Positions 45,587 through 54,281 of a stretch of 64,000 nucleotides of DNA are shown one piece after another; position 1 is the first letter of the stretch, and every line of letters begins with the position of its first letter. Below the pieces are notes generated by a model. It was not told where the DNA came from. It made no database searches and saw nothing but the letters and a program-made list of their open reading frames with translations. The position numbers and the translations under genes are program-made. This DNA is from Stutzerimonas stutzeri. GTDB lineage: Bacteria; Pseudomonadota; Gammaproteobacteria; Pseudomonadales; Pseudomonadaceae. The DNA is taken from assembly GCF_000219605.1 (NCBI RefSeq), contig NC_015740.1:124001-188000 (forward strand), given 5' to 3'.

Positions 45587-47692
45587 ATGACGGATGTCAT
45601 TCGGCTCGAACGCCGGGGCGATATCGCTCTGATCCTGGTCAACAACCCGCCGGTCAACGCCCTTGGCCATGCCGTACGAAAAGGCCTGTTGGATGCCTTT
45701 CAAGAGGCTGACGAGGCGCCCGAGGTGTCGGCCGTGGTGCTGGTCTGCGAAGGCCCGACCTTCATGGCCGGCGCCGATATCAAGGAGTTCGGCAAACCGC
45801 CGCAGGCACCGAGCCTGCCGGAGGTGATCGAGGTGATCGAGGGCTGCCGCAAGCCGAGCGTCGCGGTGATCCACGGCACCGCCCTGGGTGGTGGGCTGGA
45901 GGTCGCGCTGGGCTGCCATTACCGTATCGCCCGGTCGGACGCCAAGGTCGGCCTGCCGGAGGTGAAGCTGGGCCTGCTGCCCGGCGCCGGTGGCACTCAG
46001 CGCTTGCCGCGGCTGGCCGGTGTCGAGAAGGCGCTGGAGATGATCGTCAGCGGCCAGCCCATCGGTGCGGCTGAGGCGCTGGAGCACCATATCGTCGACG
46101 AGCTGTTCGAAGGCGATCTGATCGAGGCCGGTCTGACCTATGCGCGGCGCCTTGTCGAGGAGGGGCGCGGCCCGCGCCGCAGCGGCGAGCAGACCCGCGG
46201 TCTGGAAGGTGTCGACAACGAGGCGCTGATTCGCGCCAAGCACGCCGAGGTGGCCAAGCGCATGCCGGGGCTGTTCTCGCCGCTGCGCTGCATTGCTGCG
46301 GTGGAAGCCGCCACCAGGCTGCCGCTGGCCGAAGGCCTCAAGCGCGAGCGCGAGCTGTTCACCGAATGCCTGAATTCGCCGCAGCGCGGCGCGCTGATCC
46401 ATTCGTTCTTCGCCGAGCGTCAGGCCGGCAAGATCGACGACCTGCCATCCGACGTCAAACCCCGCCCAATCAGGACCGCCGCGGTGATCGGCGGCGGCAC
46501 CATGGGCGTCGGCATCGCCTTGAGCTTCGCCAACGCCGGGGTGCCGGTGAAGCTGCTGGAAATCAATGACGACGCGTTGCAACGCGGCCTGCAGCGTGCC
46601 CGCGAAACCTACGCGGCGAGCGTCAAGCGCGGCAGCCTGACCGAGGATGCGATGGAGCAGCGCCTCGCGCTGATCACCGGCGTCACCGACTACGGCGCCC
46701 TGGCTGATGCCGACGTGGTGGTCGAGGCCGTGTTCGAAGAGATGGGCGTCAAGCAGCAGGTGTTCGAGCAGCTGGATGCGGTGTGCAAACCCGGTGCGAT
46801 TCTCGCCTCCAACACCTCGTCACTCGATTTGAACGCCATCGCCGCCTTCACCAGGCGCCCCGAGGACGTGGTCGGCCTGCATTTCTTCAGCCCGGCCAAC
46901 GTCATGCGCCTGCTGGAAGTGGTGCGCGGCGAGCGGACCAGCGATGAAGTGCTCGCCACCGCCATGGCGATCGGCAAGCAGCTGAAGAAGGTCTCGGTGG
47001 TGGTCGGCGTCTGCGACGGCTTCGTCGGCAACCGCATGGTCTTCCAGTACGGCCGCGAGGCGGAGTTCCTGCTGGAGGAAGGCGCCACGCCACAACAGGT
47101 CGACGCTGCCCTGCGCAATTTCGGCATGGCCATGGGACCGTTCGCCATGCGCGATCTGTCCGGTCTCGACATCGGCCAGGCGATCCGCAAGCGCCAGCGC
47201 GCGACGCTGCCGGCGCACCTGGATTTCCCCACCGTCTCGGACAAGCTCTGCGCCGCCGGCATGCTCGGGCAGAAGACCGGTGCCGGCTACTACCGCTACG
47301 AACCCGGCAACCGCACCCCGCAGGAGAATCCCGACCTCGCGCCCATGCTGGAAGCCGCGTCGCGGGAAAAGGGCATCGAGCGAAAGGCGCTGGACGAGCA
47401 GTACATCGTCGAGCGCTGCATCTTCGCGCAGGTCAACGAGGGCGCGAAGATTCTCGAGGAAGGCATTGCCCAGCGCTCCAGCGACATCGACGTCATCTAC
47501 CTCAACGGCTACGGCTTCCCGGCCTTCCGCGGCGGGCCGATGTACTACGCCGACAGCGTCGGCCTGGACAAGGTGCTGGCGCGAGTAAAAGAACTGCACG
47601 CGCGGTGCGGCGACTGGTGGAAGCCGGCGCCACTGCTGGAAAAACTGGCCGCTGAAGGCCGCACCTTCACCGAATGGCAGGCCGGGCAATGA
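45587..47692 (+). CDS. Bifunctional enoyl-CoA hydratase / 3-hydroxyacyl-CoA dehydrogenase (FadB/PimF-like)
   Basis: Catalyses two steps of beta-oxidation. The N-terminal crotonase domain has the oxyanion-hole motif FMAGADIKEFG near residue 62 and HGTALGGGLEVALGCHYR near 103. The C-terminal part starts with the NAD-binding GGGTMGVGIALSFANAG near residue 303 and contains SNTSSLDLNAIA and the catalytic GLHFFSPANVM. Length is 701 residues, usual for alpha subunits of this type, but no thiolase gene follows. Instead two acyl-CoA dehydrogenases follow, as in pimeloyl-CoA type clusters. AAAGGGAGG lies 8 bases before the ATG. Confidence 0.92.
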   Translation: MTDVIRLERRGDIALILVNNPPVNALGHAVRKGLLDAFQEADEAPEVSAVVLVCEGPTFMAGADIKEFGKPPQAPSLPEVIEVIEGCRKPSVAVIHGTALGGGLEVALGCHYRIARSDAKVGLPEVKLGLLPGAGGTQRLPRLAGVEKALEMIVSGQPIGAAEALEHHIVDELFEGDLIEAGLTYARRLVEEGRGPRRSGEQTRGLEGVDNEALIRAKHAEVAKRMPGLFSPLRCIAAVEAATRLPLAEGLKRERELFTECLNSPQRGALIHSFFAERQAGKIDDLPSDVKPRPIRTAAVIGGGTMGVGIALSFANAGVPVKLLEINDDALQRGLQRARETYAASVKRGSLTEDAMEQRLALITGVTDYGALADADVVVEAVFEEMGVKQQVFEQLDAVCKPGAILASNTSSLDLNAIAAFTRRPEDVVGLHFFSPANVMRLLEVVRGERTSDEVLATAMAIGKQLKKVSVVVGVCDGFVGNRMVFQYGREAEFLLEEGATPQQVDAALRNFGMAMGPFAMRDLSGLDIGQAIRKRQRATLPAHLDFPTVSDKLCAAGMLGQKTGAGYYRYEPGNRTPQENPDLAPMLEAASREKGIERKALDEQYIVERCIFAQVNEGAKILEEGIAQRSSDIDVIYLNGYGFPAFRGGPMYYADSVGLDKVLARVKELHARCGDWWKPAPLLEKLAAEGRTFTEWQAGQ

Positions 47693-47735
47693 ACGCGACC
47701 CGCCTGCAATCCGAACGCACCATGAGGACCTTCCC

Positions 47736-48932
47736 ATGAACGTCAACTACACGGCCGAAGAGCTCGCCTTCCGCGATGAAGTGCGCGCCTTCCTGAAAAG
47801 CGAGCTGCCGGCGGACATCGCCGCCAAGGTCAAGCTCGGCAAGCACATGTCCAAGGAAGATCACCAGCGCTGGCAGCAGATCCTGGTCAAGCGCGGCTGG
47901 TACGCGCCGGGCTGGCCGGTGGAGCTGGGCGGCACCACCTGGGGACCGGTGGAAAAGCACATCTTCGACGAGGAGTGCTCCGCCTTCGGGGCGCCGCGTA
48001 CCGTGCCCTTCGGCGTCAACATGGTCGCCCCGGTGATCATCAAGTTCGGCACCCAGCAGCAGATCGACCATTACCTGCCGCGCATCCTCTCCGGTGAAGA
48101 CTGGTGGTGCCAGGGCTATTCCGAGCCCGGTGCCGGTTCCGACCTAGCCAGCCTCAAGACCCGCGCCGTGCGTGACGGCGACCACTACGTGGTCAACGGC
48201 CAGAAGACCTGGACCACCCTCGGTCAGCACGCCAACATGATCTTCTGCCTGGTGCGCACCGACCCCGAGGCCCAGCAGCAGCGCGGCATCAGCTTCCTCC
48301 TGATCGACATGAAGAGCCCGGGCATCAGCGTGCGGCCGATCATCACCCTGGACGGCGACCACGAGGTCAACGAAGTCTTCTTCGACAATGTCCGCGTGCC
48401 GGTGGAAAACCTCGTCGGCGAGGAAAACCAGGGTTGGACCTGCGCCAAGTACCTGCTGACCCACGAGCGCACGGGCCTGGCCGGCATCGGCTCGTCCAAG
48501 GCGGTGCTGGCGCACCTCAAGCGCATCGCCATGAAGGAAGTCTGCGACGGCAAGCCGATGCTCGAAGACCCGCTGTTCCGCGCTCAGGTCGCCGAGGTCG
48601 AGATGCAGCTGATGGCCATCGAGATGAGCACCCTGCGCATCCTCGCGGCGGCGAAGGAGGGCGGCGTACCCGGCGCCGAGTCGTCGATCCTCAAGATCAA
48701 GGGCACCGAGATCCGTCAGGCGATCACTCACCTCTTGCGCAAGGTCATCGGCCCCTACGCGTTGCCGTTCCTCGAAGAGGAGCTGCAGCTGGACTACGAA
48801 GGCGAGCTCTTGCACGCCGACTACAGCGCATCGCTGGCCGGCGATTACTTCAACATGCGCAAGCTGTCGATCTTCGGCGGCTCCAACGAAATCCAGAAGA
48901 ACATCGTCTCGAAGATGATTCTCGAGCTGTAA
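47736..48932 (+). CDS. Acyl-CoA dehydrogenase, PimC-like large subunit
   Basis: FAD-dependent dehydrogenase of 398 residues. Characteristic segments are CQGYSEPGAGSDLASLKT near residue 126 and the flavin-binding end FGGSNEIQKNIVSKMIL. The extended C-terminal insert with FLEEELQLDYEGELLHADYS is typical of pimeloyl-CoA dehydrogenase large subunits. The next gene encodes a second, shorter dehydrogenase, and the two probably form a heteromer. GACC and AGGACC precede the ATG by 8 bases. Confidence 0.9.
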   Translation: MNVNYTAEELAFRDEVRAFLKSELPADIAAKVKLGKHMSKEDHQRWQQILVKRGWYAPGWPVELGGTTWGPVEKHIFDEECSAFGAPRTVPFGVNMVAPVIIKFGTQQQIDHYLPRILSGEDWWCQGYSEPGAGSDLASLKTRAVRDGDHYVVNGQKTWTTLGQHANMIFCLVRTDPEAQQQRGISFLLIDMKSPGISVRPIITLDGDHEVNEVFFDNVRVPVENLVGEENQGWTCAKYLLTHERTGLAGIGSSKAVLAHLKRIAMKEVCDGKPMLEDPLFRAQVAEVEMQLMAIEMSTLRILAAAKEGGVPGAESSILKIKGTEIRQAITHLLRKVIGPYALPFLEEELQLDYEGELLHADYSASLAGDYFNMRKLSIFGGSNEIQKNIVSKMILEL

Positions 48933-48944
48933 GGGGACAACGCC

Positions 48945-50087
48945 ATGGACTTCAAACTGACCGAAGAGCAGCAGATGCTGCAAGACACCGCGGCGCGCCT
49001 GGTGCGCGACGCCTATCCGTTCGAACAGCGCGAGAAGTTCAGCGAGTCCGAGCTGGGCTTTTCCGCCGAATTCTGGTCGCAGCTGGGCGAACTGGGCCTG
49101 ACCGCGGTGCCGTTCTCCGAGGAGATCGGCGGCTTTGGTGGTAGCGGCGTGGAAACCATGCTGGTCATGACCGAGCTGGGCCGCGGCCTGACGCTGGAGC
49201 CGTATCTGCAATCGGTGATCCTCGCGGGCGGCCTGATCAACCAGCTCGGTTCCGACGCGCAGAAGCAGGACCTGCTGCCGCAGGTCGCCGCCGGTTCGCT
49301 GCAACTGGCGGTCGCGTTCGACGAACCGCAGAGCCACTACAACCTCCACGACGTACAGACCCGCGCCGAAGCGGTCGACGGCGGCTATCGGCTCTCTGGA
49401 CGCAAGGCCGTGGTCATCGGCGGGCACAGTGCCGGGCAGATCATCGTTTCCGCGCGCAGTTCCGGCGACAGCCGCGACGAGGCCGGCATCAGCCTGTTCC
49501 TCATCGACCCGAACGCCCAGGGCGTCAGCCGTCGCGTCTACCCGACCATCGACGGGCGCAAGGGCTGCGACTTGTTCCTCGACAACGTGCAGGTGGGTGC
49601 CGAGGCGCTGCTTGGCGAGCTGGGCAATGCCTTGCCCGCGATGCGCTACCAGCAGGGCCGCGCCATCGCCGCGCAGTGCGCCGATGCGCTGGGCAGCATG
49701 GATGAGGCCTGCAAGCTGACCCTTGAATACCTGAAGACGCGCAAGCAGTTCGGCGTGCCGATCGGCAAGTTCCAGGTCCTGCAGCACCGCATGGTGGACA
49801 TGCAGACCGAGCTGGAGCAGGCCACCAGCATGGCGATCCTCGCCGCGACCTTTGCCGATGGCGAAGACAACGACGAGCGCAGCCGCATCATCGCTGCCGC
49901 CAAGTACATCTGCGCCCGCGCCGCGCGCAAGGTGGCCGAGGAAGCCATCCAGCTGCACGGCGGCATCGGCATGACCTGGGAATACAACCTTGCCCACCAC
50001 GCCAAGCGGCTGGTGATGATCGCCCACCAGTTCGGTGACGACGACCACCACCTGAAGGCCTATGCGAAGCTGATGCAGGTGGCCTGA
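48945..50087 (+). CDS. Acyl-CoA dehydrogenase, PimD-like small subunit
   Basis: Second acyl-CoA dehydrogenase, 380 residues, only 12 bp after the first. Typical segments are AVPFSEEIGGFGGSGVETMLVM, LEYLKTRKQFGVPIGKFQVLQHRMVDM and IQLHGGIGMTWEYNLAHHAKR. The active-site region resembles the small subunits of pimeloyl-CoA dehydrogenase, which often lack strict catalytic residues and act with the large subunit. A strong terminator follows. Confidence 0.9.
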   Translation: MDFKLTEEQQMLQDTAARLVRDAYPFEQREKFSESELGFSAEFWSQLGELGLTAVPFSEEIGGFGGSGVETMLVMTELGRGLTLEPYLQSVILAGGLINQLGSDAQKQDLLPQVAAGSLQLAVAFDEPQSHYNLHDVQTRAEAVDGGYRLSGRKAVVIGGHSAGQIIVSARSSGDSRDEAGISLFLIDPNAQGVSRRVYPTIDGRKGCDLFLDNVQVGAEALLGELGNALPAMRYQQGRAIAAQCADALGSMDEACKLTLEYLKTRKQFGVPIGKFQVLQHRMVDMQTELEQATSMAILAATFADGEDNDERSRIIAAAKYICARAARKVAEEAIQLHGGIGMTWEYNLAHHAKRLVMIAHQFGDDDHHLKAYAKLMQVA

Positions 50088-50106
50088 TCGCCCCGCCTGC
50101 AGCATG

Positions 50107-50137
50107 AAAAAACCCGCTCTCAGGAGCGGGTTTTTTT
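50107..50137. terminator. Bidirectional terminator between PimD-like and MFS genes
   Basis: CCCGCTC-TCAG-GAGCGGG flanked by A-runs on the left and T-runs on the right, so it works for both converging transcripts. It lies 20 bp after the acyl-CoA dehydrogenase stop. Confidence 0.92.
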
Positions 50138-50251
50138 ATGGCCCGATGGTTGTGTGTGGTTCGATAGTGCAGAGGTTGGAGCGTGGGCGGAGTCGGGTCG
50201 GTGTCCCTGGGTGGATCGATAAGGCGTAATCCACTCCAGGGGCATGTCGGA

Positions 50252-51610
50252 TCAGACCGGCTTGGCCTGCGCGTCGCTCCCCGCTGCGCTCTGCGGCTTC
50301 CATTCCTGCAGCCGATCCAGGCTGCCGCGGTAGTGCTTGAGCCCCATGCCGAGCAGGATCATGGCGCCAACAAGGGCGATGCCGGTGACGATCAGCAGCG
50401 AATAGCGCAGGGCGTTGTCGTCGCCGAAGACGAAATCGGTGCCCAGCGCCACCGCGGTCGGGCCGATGCCCAGGCCGACCATGGTGATGACGAACAGGTA
50501 TACCGCCGACGCCTGGCCGCGCATGGAGTTGGGCATGATCTCCTGGATCGCCGCCGGGCCCACGCCGAAGGGCATGGCGATGGTGAAGACATGCAGGGCG
50601 ATCAGCGCCAGCGCCAGTTCGCCGGTGCCGGCCAGGTAGGCGAGATTGAGCGGAAGGGTCAGGGCGGCGGAGATGATGCCTACGCGCAGTGGCGCGTCGC
50701 GATAACCGCGCCGGTGCAGCAGGTCCGACAGTCGCCCGCCGGCGATGATGCCGATCGAGCCGGCCACCGCGACGACCGAGCCGTAGAGCACGCCGACGTC
50801 GCTGGCCGACCAGCCGTAGGTGCGGATAAAGAAGGTCGGAATCCATGCCGAACTGCCATAGGCGGCGAAGGCCAGGCAGGCGAAGCCGAAGTTGTGGCAG
50901 AGCACGGTACGGCGGTTCTGGCGGATGTAGCCGGCCACTTCGCTCAACGGCACCTCGACGCCGGCGCCGACGCCCTTGCGCGATGGCTCGCGAATCAGCA
51001 GCAGGACGGCGGCGAAGAGCACACCGGCCGCGCCGAGCACGAGAAAGATCAGCTGCCACGGGCGCACCATGCCGAGCACCGGCAGTTCCACGTCGCCCTG
51101 TGCCGAGGCGAACTTGACCACCAGCCCGCCGAGCAGGAACGCCAGACCCGAGCCGATGTAGATGCCCATGGAGTAAACGCTCATCGCGGTACCGCGCAGC
51201 TTCGGCGGGAAGCTGTCGGCGATCAGCGAATAGGCCGAGGGCGAGAGCGCCGCCTCGCCGACCCCGACGCCGATGCGGAACACGAGAAAGTGCCAGAAGG
51301 TCTTGGCCGTGCCGCACAGCGCGGTCATCAGACTCCAGACCAGCACGCCGATGGCGATGATGCCGCGGCGGCTCTTGCGGTCAGCCAGGCGCCCGATGGG
51401 CACGCCGCAGATGGTGTAGAACACTGCGAAGGAAAAGCCCATGAGCAGGCTCATGTGGGTGTCGGTGATATCCAGATCGCGGCGGATCGGCTCCACCAGC
51501 AGGTTGAGAATCTGCCGGTCGACGAAGGACAGCACGTAGGCGAGCATCAGGATCGCGACCGTCATCCAGGCGCGGGTGCTCGAGGGATAGCCGTTATTGT
51601 TGTTGTGCAT
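50252..51610 (-). CDS. MFS transporter, probably for an organic acid
   Basis: Major-facilitator protein of 452 residues with 12 predicted membrane segments. The MFS loop motif appears as GRLADRKSRRGIIAIG near residue 75, and the second half has GRLSDLLHRRGYRDAPL. The N-terminal FVDRQILNLLVEPIRRDL is typical of the aromatic/organic acid and hexuronate branch. It is convergent to the dehydrogenase operon. Uptake of the acid degraded by the cluster is the likely role. A TGCGAAAC motif lies 120 bp upstream. Confidence 0.87.
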   Translation of the reverse strand: MHNNNNGYPSSTRAWMTVAILMLAYVLSFVDRQILNLLVEPIRRDLDITDTHMSLLMGFSFAVFYTICGVPIGRLADRKSRRGIIAIGVLVWSLMTALCGTAKTFWHFLVFRIGVGVGEAALSPSAYSLIADSFPPKLRGTAMSVYSMGIYIGSGLAFLLGGLVVKFASAQGDVELPVLGMVRPWQLIFLVLGAAGVLFAAVLLLIREPSRKGVGAGVEVPLSEVAGYIRQNRRTVLCHNFGFACLAFAAYGSSAWIPTFFIRTYGWSASDVGVLYGSVVAVAGSIGIIAGGRLSDLLHRRGYRDAPLRVGIISAALTLPLNLAYLAGTGELALALIALHVFTIAMPFGVGPAAIQEIMPNSMRGQASAVYLFVITMVGLGIGPTAVALGTDFVFGDDNALRYSLLIVTGIALVGAMILLGMGLKHYRGSLDRLQEWKPQSAAGSDAQAKPV

Positions 51611-51729
51611 GGCAAGCTCCGATTAGCGAGGGGGGCTGCAGCCCATCCTCACTTTTGTCGGAGATCGCCGATCCGGCAAGCGGAATAACTCTCACATATG
51701 TTTCGAAATATGCTTGATATGTTCCGCTC

Positions 51730-51737
51730 TGCGAAAC
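51730..51737 (+). promoter_or_regulatory. TGCGAAAC motif upstream of the MFS gene
   Basis: TGCGAAAC followed by TATG, in the intergenic region between the MFS start (51610) and the end of the hydrolase gene (51752). It matches the motifs at 45525 and 54241 and may be a shared operator. Confidence 0.5.
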
Positions 51738-51751
51738 TATGTATGTACCGG

Positions 51752-52636
51752 TTACGCAACAGCGCCCTGCTTGTCTGCCACCAGTTCCGGTAGAAGATGC
51801 CGCGTCCAGAGGCTGTCGGCGAATTGCCGGCGGAAGAAGCCGAAGTGGCCGATGCGTGTGGCGCCGATTTCTGCCGGGGCGATGCGCTGCATGGTCTTTG
51901 GCGCCGAGCTGTAGAACCCGTGGAGGGATTCGGTGTTTCGCGCCGACATCATCTCGTCGTCGCTGAAGGACAGTGAGGTCAGCGGAGTCCGCACTGCGGC
52001 GAAAGCCTGACGCACGGGCTCGCCCTCGACACCGACCAGGTATTGCGGGTGCAGACACCAGCGCCGCCACTGGCGAATCACCCCGGCGGGCAGGTCGCCG
52101 ACTGCGCCGATGCGACCGCCTGGGAAGTAGCCTGCCACCGCGGTCAGCACGGGCGCCAGGCCATGCCAGAGCAGCCAGGCCTTGTTGCGGATCTGCGGGC
52201 TGTTCTCGCGCCAGTAGCCGCTGCCGGCGGCGATGGTGACGATGCGGGTCAGGCGTTCGTGGCCGTCGACCAGTGGCAGTATCTGCGCACCGACGCTGTG
52301 TCCGATCCAGTACAGAGGCAACCCGCCGGCGACCTCGGCCGCCGCGGCGAGCACGGCGCTGCAGTCGTGACGGCCCCAGTCGAGGATGTCCACGTCCAGC
52401 TGCCGCAGCGGCATCCGACGCGAGCGTCCCATGCCCAGGTAATCGAAGGTCACCGCCAGGTAGCCCTGGCCGGCCAGCCAGTTGGCGAAATCGGTATAGA
52501 AGCGCTGCGGTACGCCCATTGCCGGGGCGATCAGCACGACGCCGGCTGGCTCCTGGCCGGGCTGGTACCAGCAGCTGGACAGGACATGGCCGTTGCCGTT
52601 GTCGATGAAGCGTTCTTCAACCTGTATCGTCGCCAT
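51752..52636 (-). CDS. Alpha/beta hydrolase
   Basis: Serine hydrolase of 294 residues. The nucleophile elbow is GHSVGAQ near residue 116, LIAPAMGVPQRFY forms the oxyanion-hole strand, and TFDYLGMGRS near residue 65 is typical for the fold. The family has esterase, thioesterase and lipase members, and the substrate cannot be read. It is divergent from the TetR gene with overlapping palindromes between them, so it is probably repressed by that regulator. Confidence 0.85.
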   Translation of the reverse strand: MATIQVEERFIDNGNGHVLSSCWYQPGQEPAGVVLIAPAMGVPQRFYTDFANWLAGQGYLAVTFDYLGMGRSRRMPLRQLDVDILDWGRHDCSAVLAAAAEVAGGLPLYWIGHSVGAQILPLVDGHERLTRIVTIAAGSGYWRENSPQIRNKAWLLWHGLAPVLTAVAGYFPGGRIGAVGDLPAGVIRQWRRWCLHPQYLVGVEGEPVRQAFAAVRTPLTSLSFSDDEMMSARNTESLHGFYSSAPKTMQRIAPAEIGATRIGHFGFFRRQFADSLWTRHLLPELVADKQGAVA

Positions 52637-52689
52637 CTTGTTGTTCTCCGCACTGTTGCGATTGCCACGTCGGTGCAGTATACGAGCGG

Positions 52690-52718
52690 TAGAATATAAT
52701 TCTAGAAAAATATTCTAG
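52690..52718. promoter_or_regulatory. Overlapping palindromes in the hydrolase/TetR divergent promoter
   Basis: AGAATATAATTCT (52691-52703) is a perfect palindrome and CTAGAAAAATATTCTAG (52702-52718) has perfect 6-bp arms. They overlap in the 98-bp gap between the divergent genes, where a TetR-family repressor is expected to bind and control both. Confidence 0.7.
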
Positions 52719-52734
52719 TCAGACGGGAGGCCGG

Positions 52735-53313
52735 ATGGCCCGCAGTAGCCGCAAGCAGGAAATCCTTCAGGCCGCGCTCGCCTGTTTCACCGAATTCGGT
52801 GTCGAGGCGACGACTATCGAGATGATTCGTGATCGCTCCGGCGCCAGCATCGGCAGCCTCTATCACCACTTCGGCAATCGCGAGCGGATCATCGCCGCGC
52901 TGTATCTGGAGGGCATTGGCGAGTACGCCGCGCTGCTCGAGGCCGGGCTGATCGAGACGCTGGATGCCGAGGCCTGTGTCCGGCTGTTCGTCACCAGCTA
53001 TATCGACTGGGTGGTGGCGAATCCGGACTGGGCACGTTTCGTCCTGCACAACCGCGGGCGGGTCGAGGCGGGGGAAATGGGCGAGCAGCTACGCGAGGTC
53101 AACCGCGTGCATGGCGAACGGGTCGGAGCGATCCTGCGTCGGCATCGCGAAAGCGGGGCATTCAGGCGCATGCCGGGCGACTGCTTTCTGGCAGTGGTGA
53201 TCGGCCCCTGCCACGACATGGCGCGCAACTGGCTGGCCGGACGTTCGCGCACCTCGCTGGCCGACTGCCGCGAGCTGCTGGCGGATATCGCCTGGGTCAG
53301 CGTCAGGGCCTAA
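52735..53313 (+). CDS. TetR-family transcriptional regulator
   Basis: Regulator of 192 residues. The N-terminal HTH is RKQEILQAALACFTEFGVEATTIEMI then GASIGSLYHHFGNRERI, typical for TetR/AcrR proteins. The C-terminal ligand domain is variable and gives no ligand. GGGAGG precedes the ATG by a short spacing. It likely represses itself and the divergent hydrolase through the palindromes at 52690-52718. It is convergent with the IclR-type gene. Confidence 0.92.
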   Translation: MARSSRKQEILQAALACFTEFGVEATTIEMIRDRSGASIGSLYHHFGNRERIIAALYLEGIGEYAALLEAGLIETLDAEACVRLFVTSYIDWVVANPDWARFVLHNRGRVEAGEMGEQLREVNRVHGERVGAILRRHRESGAFRRMPGDCFLAVVIGPCHDMARNWLAGRSRTSLADCRELLADIAWVSVRA

Positions 53314-53326
53314 TCAGACGGGCAGG

Positions 53327-54112
53327 CTAGACGCCCAGGCTCTCGATATCGCGGGCCAGCATCTCCAGCTGATGCGCCAGCGAGCCCTTGAGGGTCTCCT
53401 CGCTGAGCTGGAACGACGGGGCACCGCAGGTCAACGCCATGATGCTGCCATCGGCCAGGTGCAGCGGCACGCCGGCGGCCATCACGTTGCGGTCCCAGTC
53501 ACCCAGTGACAGGCAGAAGCCGTGCCGGGCGAACTCCTCGAACGAGGCCTGCAGGGAGTCGCGGATCGCCATCCAGCCCTCTCCATATTTGGCCGCCAGC
53601 GCCGCCATCAGGTGCTCACGCTCCTTTTCCGGGGTGGCGGCGAGAAAGGCGCGGCCGGCTGCGGTGGTGGCCAGCGGCAGACGCACGCCGGCGTCCATGC
53701 GCAGGGTGGTGACCTCGGCCGGGCGGCAGTTCTCCACGTAGATCATCGACAGCCGGTCGCGGCAGGTCAGACCCACCGTGGTGTTGGTACGGCGGGCGAA
53801 CTCATCCATGTACGGCTTGGCCAGCTGACGCACGCGCAGGTTGGAGACGTAGGCATAACCCAGCGCCAGCACGCCGGAGTCGAGCTGGTATTTCTCCAGC
53901 TGCTGGGAGTAGCTGAGGTAGCCGAGCTTGGTCAGGGTATAGGTCATGCGCGACACGGTGGGCTTGGGCAGCCCGGTGATGCGCGCGATGTCCTGGTTGC
54001 CCATCACCACCGAGCCGTGGGTGAAGGCGCGCAGCACGTCCAGCCCGCGGGCCAGGGCCTCGACGAACTTGCGGTCCTTGGGTGTGCCGGTGTCTTCGAT
54101 GTCGTCGCTCAT
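53327..54112 (-). CDS. IclR-family transcriptional regulator (PcaR/PobR-like)
   Basis: Regulator of 261 residues with an N-terminal winged helix (FVEALARGLDVLRAFTHG, then QDIARITGLPKPTVSRMTYTLTKLGYL) and a C-terminal effector domain (GLTCRDRLSMIYVENC, LPLATTAAGRAFLAA, GFCLSLGDWDRNVMAAGVPL). IclR proteins of this branch control catabolism of aromatic and organic acids. The ATG at 54112 gives the usual short N terminus. It is divergent from the CoA ligase gene, whose promoter has a TGCGAAAC motif also found before two other operons of the cluster. Confidence 0.92.
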   Translation of the reverse strand: MSDDIEDTGTPKDRKFVEALARGLDVLRAFTHGSVVMGNQDIARITGLPKPTVSRMTYTLTKLGYLSYSQQLEKYQLDSGVLALGYAYVSNLRVRQLAKPYMDEFARRTNTTVGLTCRDRLSMIYVENCRPAEVTTLRMDAGVRLPLATTAAGRAFLAATPEKEREHLMAALAAKYGEGWMAIRDSLQASFEEFARHGFCLSLGDWDRNVMAAGVPLHLADGSIMALTCGAPSFQLSEETLKGSLAHQLEMLARDIESLGV

Positions 54113-54240
54113 GGTCTCGGTCTGTCTGGCTAGTGGGCAGCGGTGGCGAACGATAGCAGATCGCCCGACGCCGGGCAGTGCGGCCATTGGCGATCATTGC
54201 GAGGGCAAAACCGTTCTACTACTATCGGATTCGACATCCA

Positions 54241-54248
54241 GTTTCGCA
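54241..54248 (-). promoter_or_regulatory. TGCGAAAC motif upstream of the CoA ligase gene
   Basis: GTTTCGCA on the plus strand, the inverted form of TGCGAAAC, 34 bp before the ligase start and between it and the divergent IclR gene. Together with 45525 and 51730 it makes three occurrences at the three catabolic promoters. Confidence 0.55.
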
Positions 54249-54281
54249 CAGTAAAACAATAATTCATTTTGGAGAATGTCG

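Noticed and set aside
44246..46582. 778-codon minus-strand open frame spanning the HDOD gene and part of the FadB-like gene
   Set aside because: Antisense to two well-supported genes and an intergenic region, low-complexity His/Gln/Ala-rich, no homology.
48144..50105. 653-codon open frame on the minus strand opposite the two acyl-CoA dehydrogenases
   Set aside because: It mirrors two clear dehydrogenase genes, has no recognisable domain and reflects high-GC codon bias.
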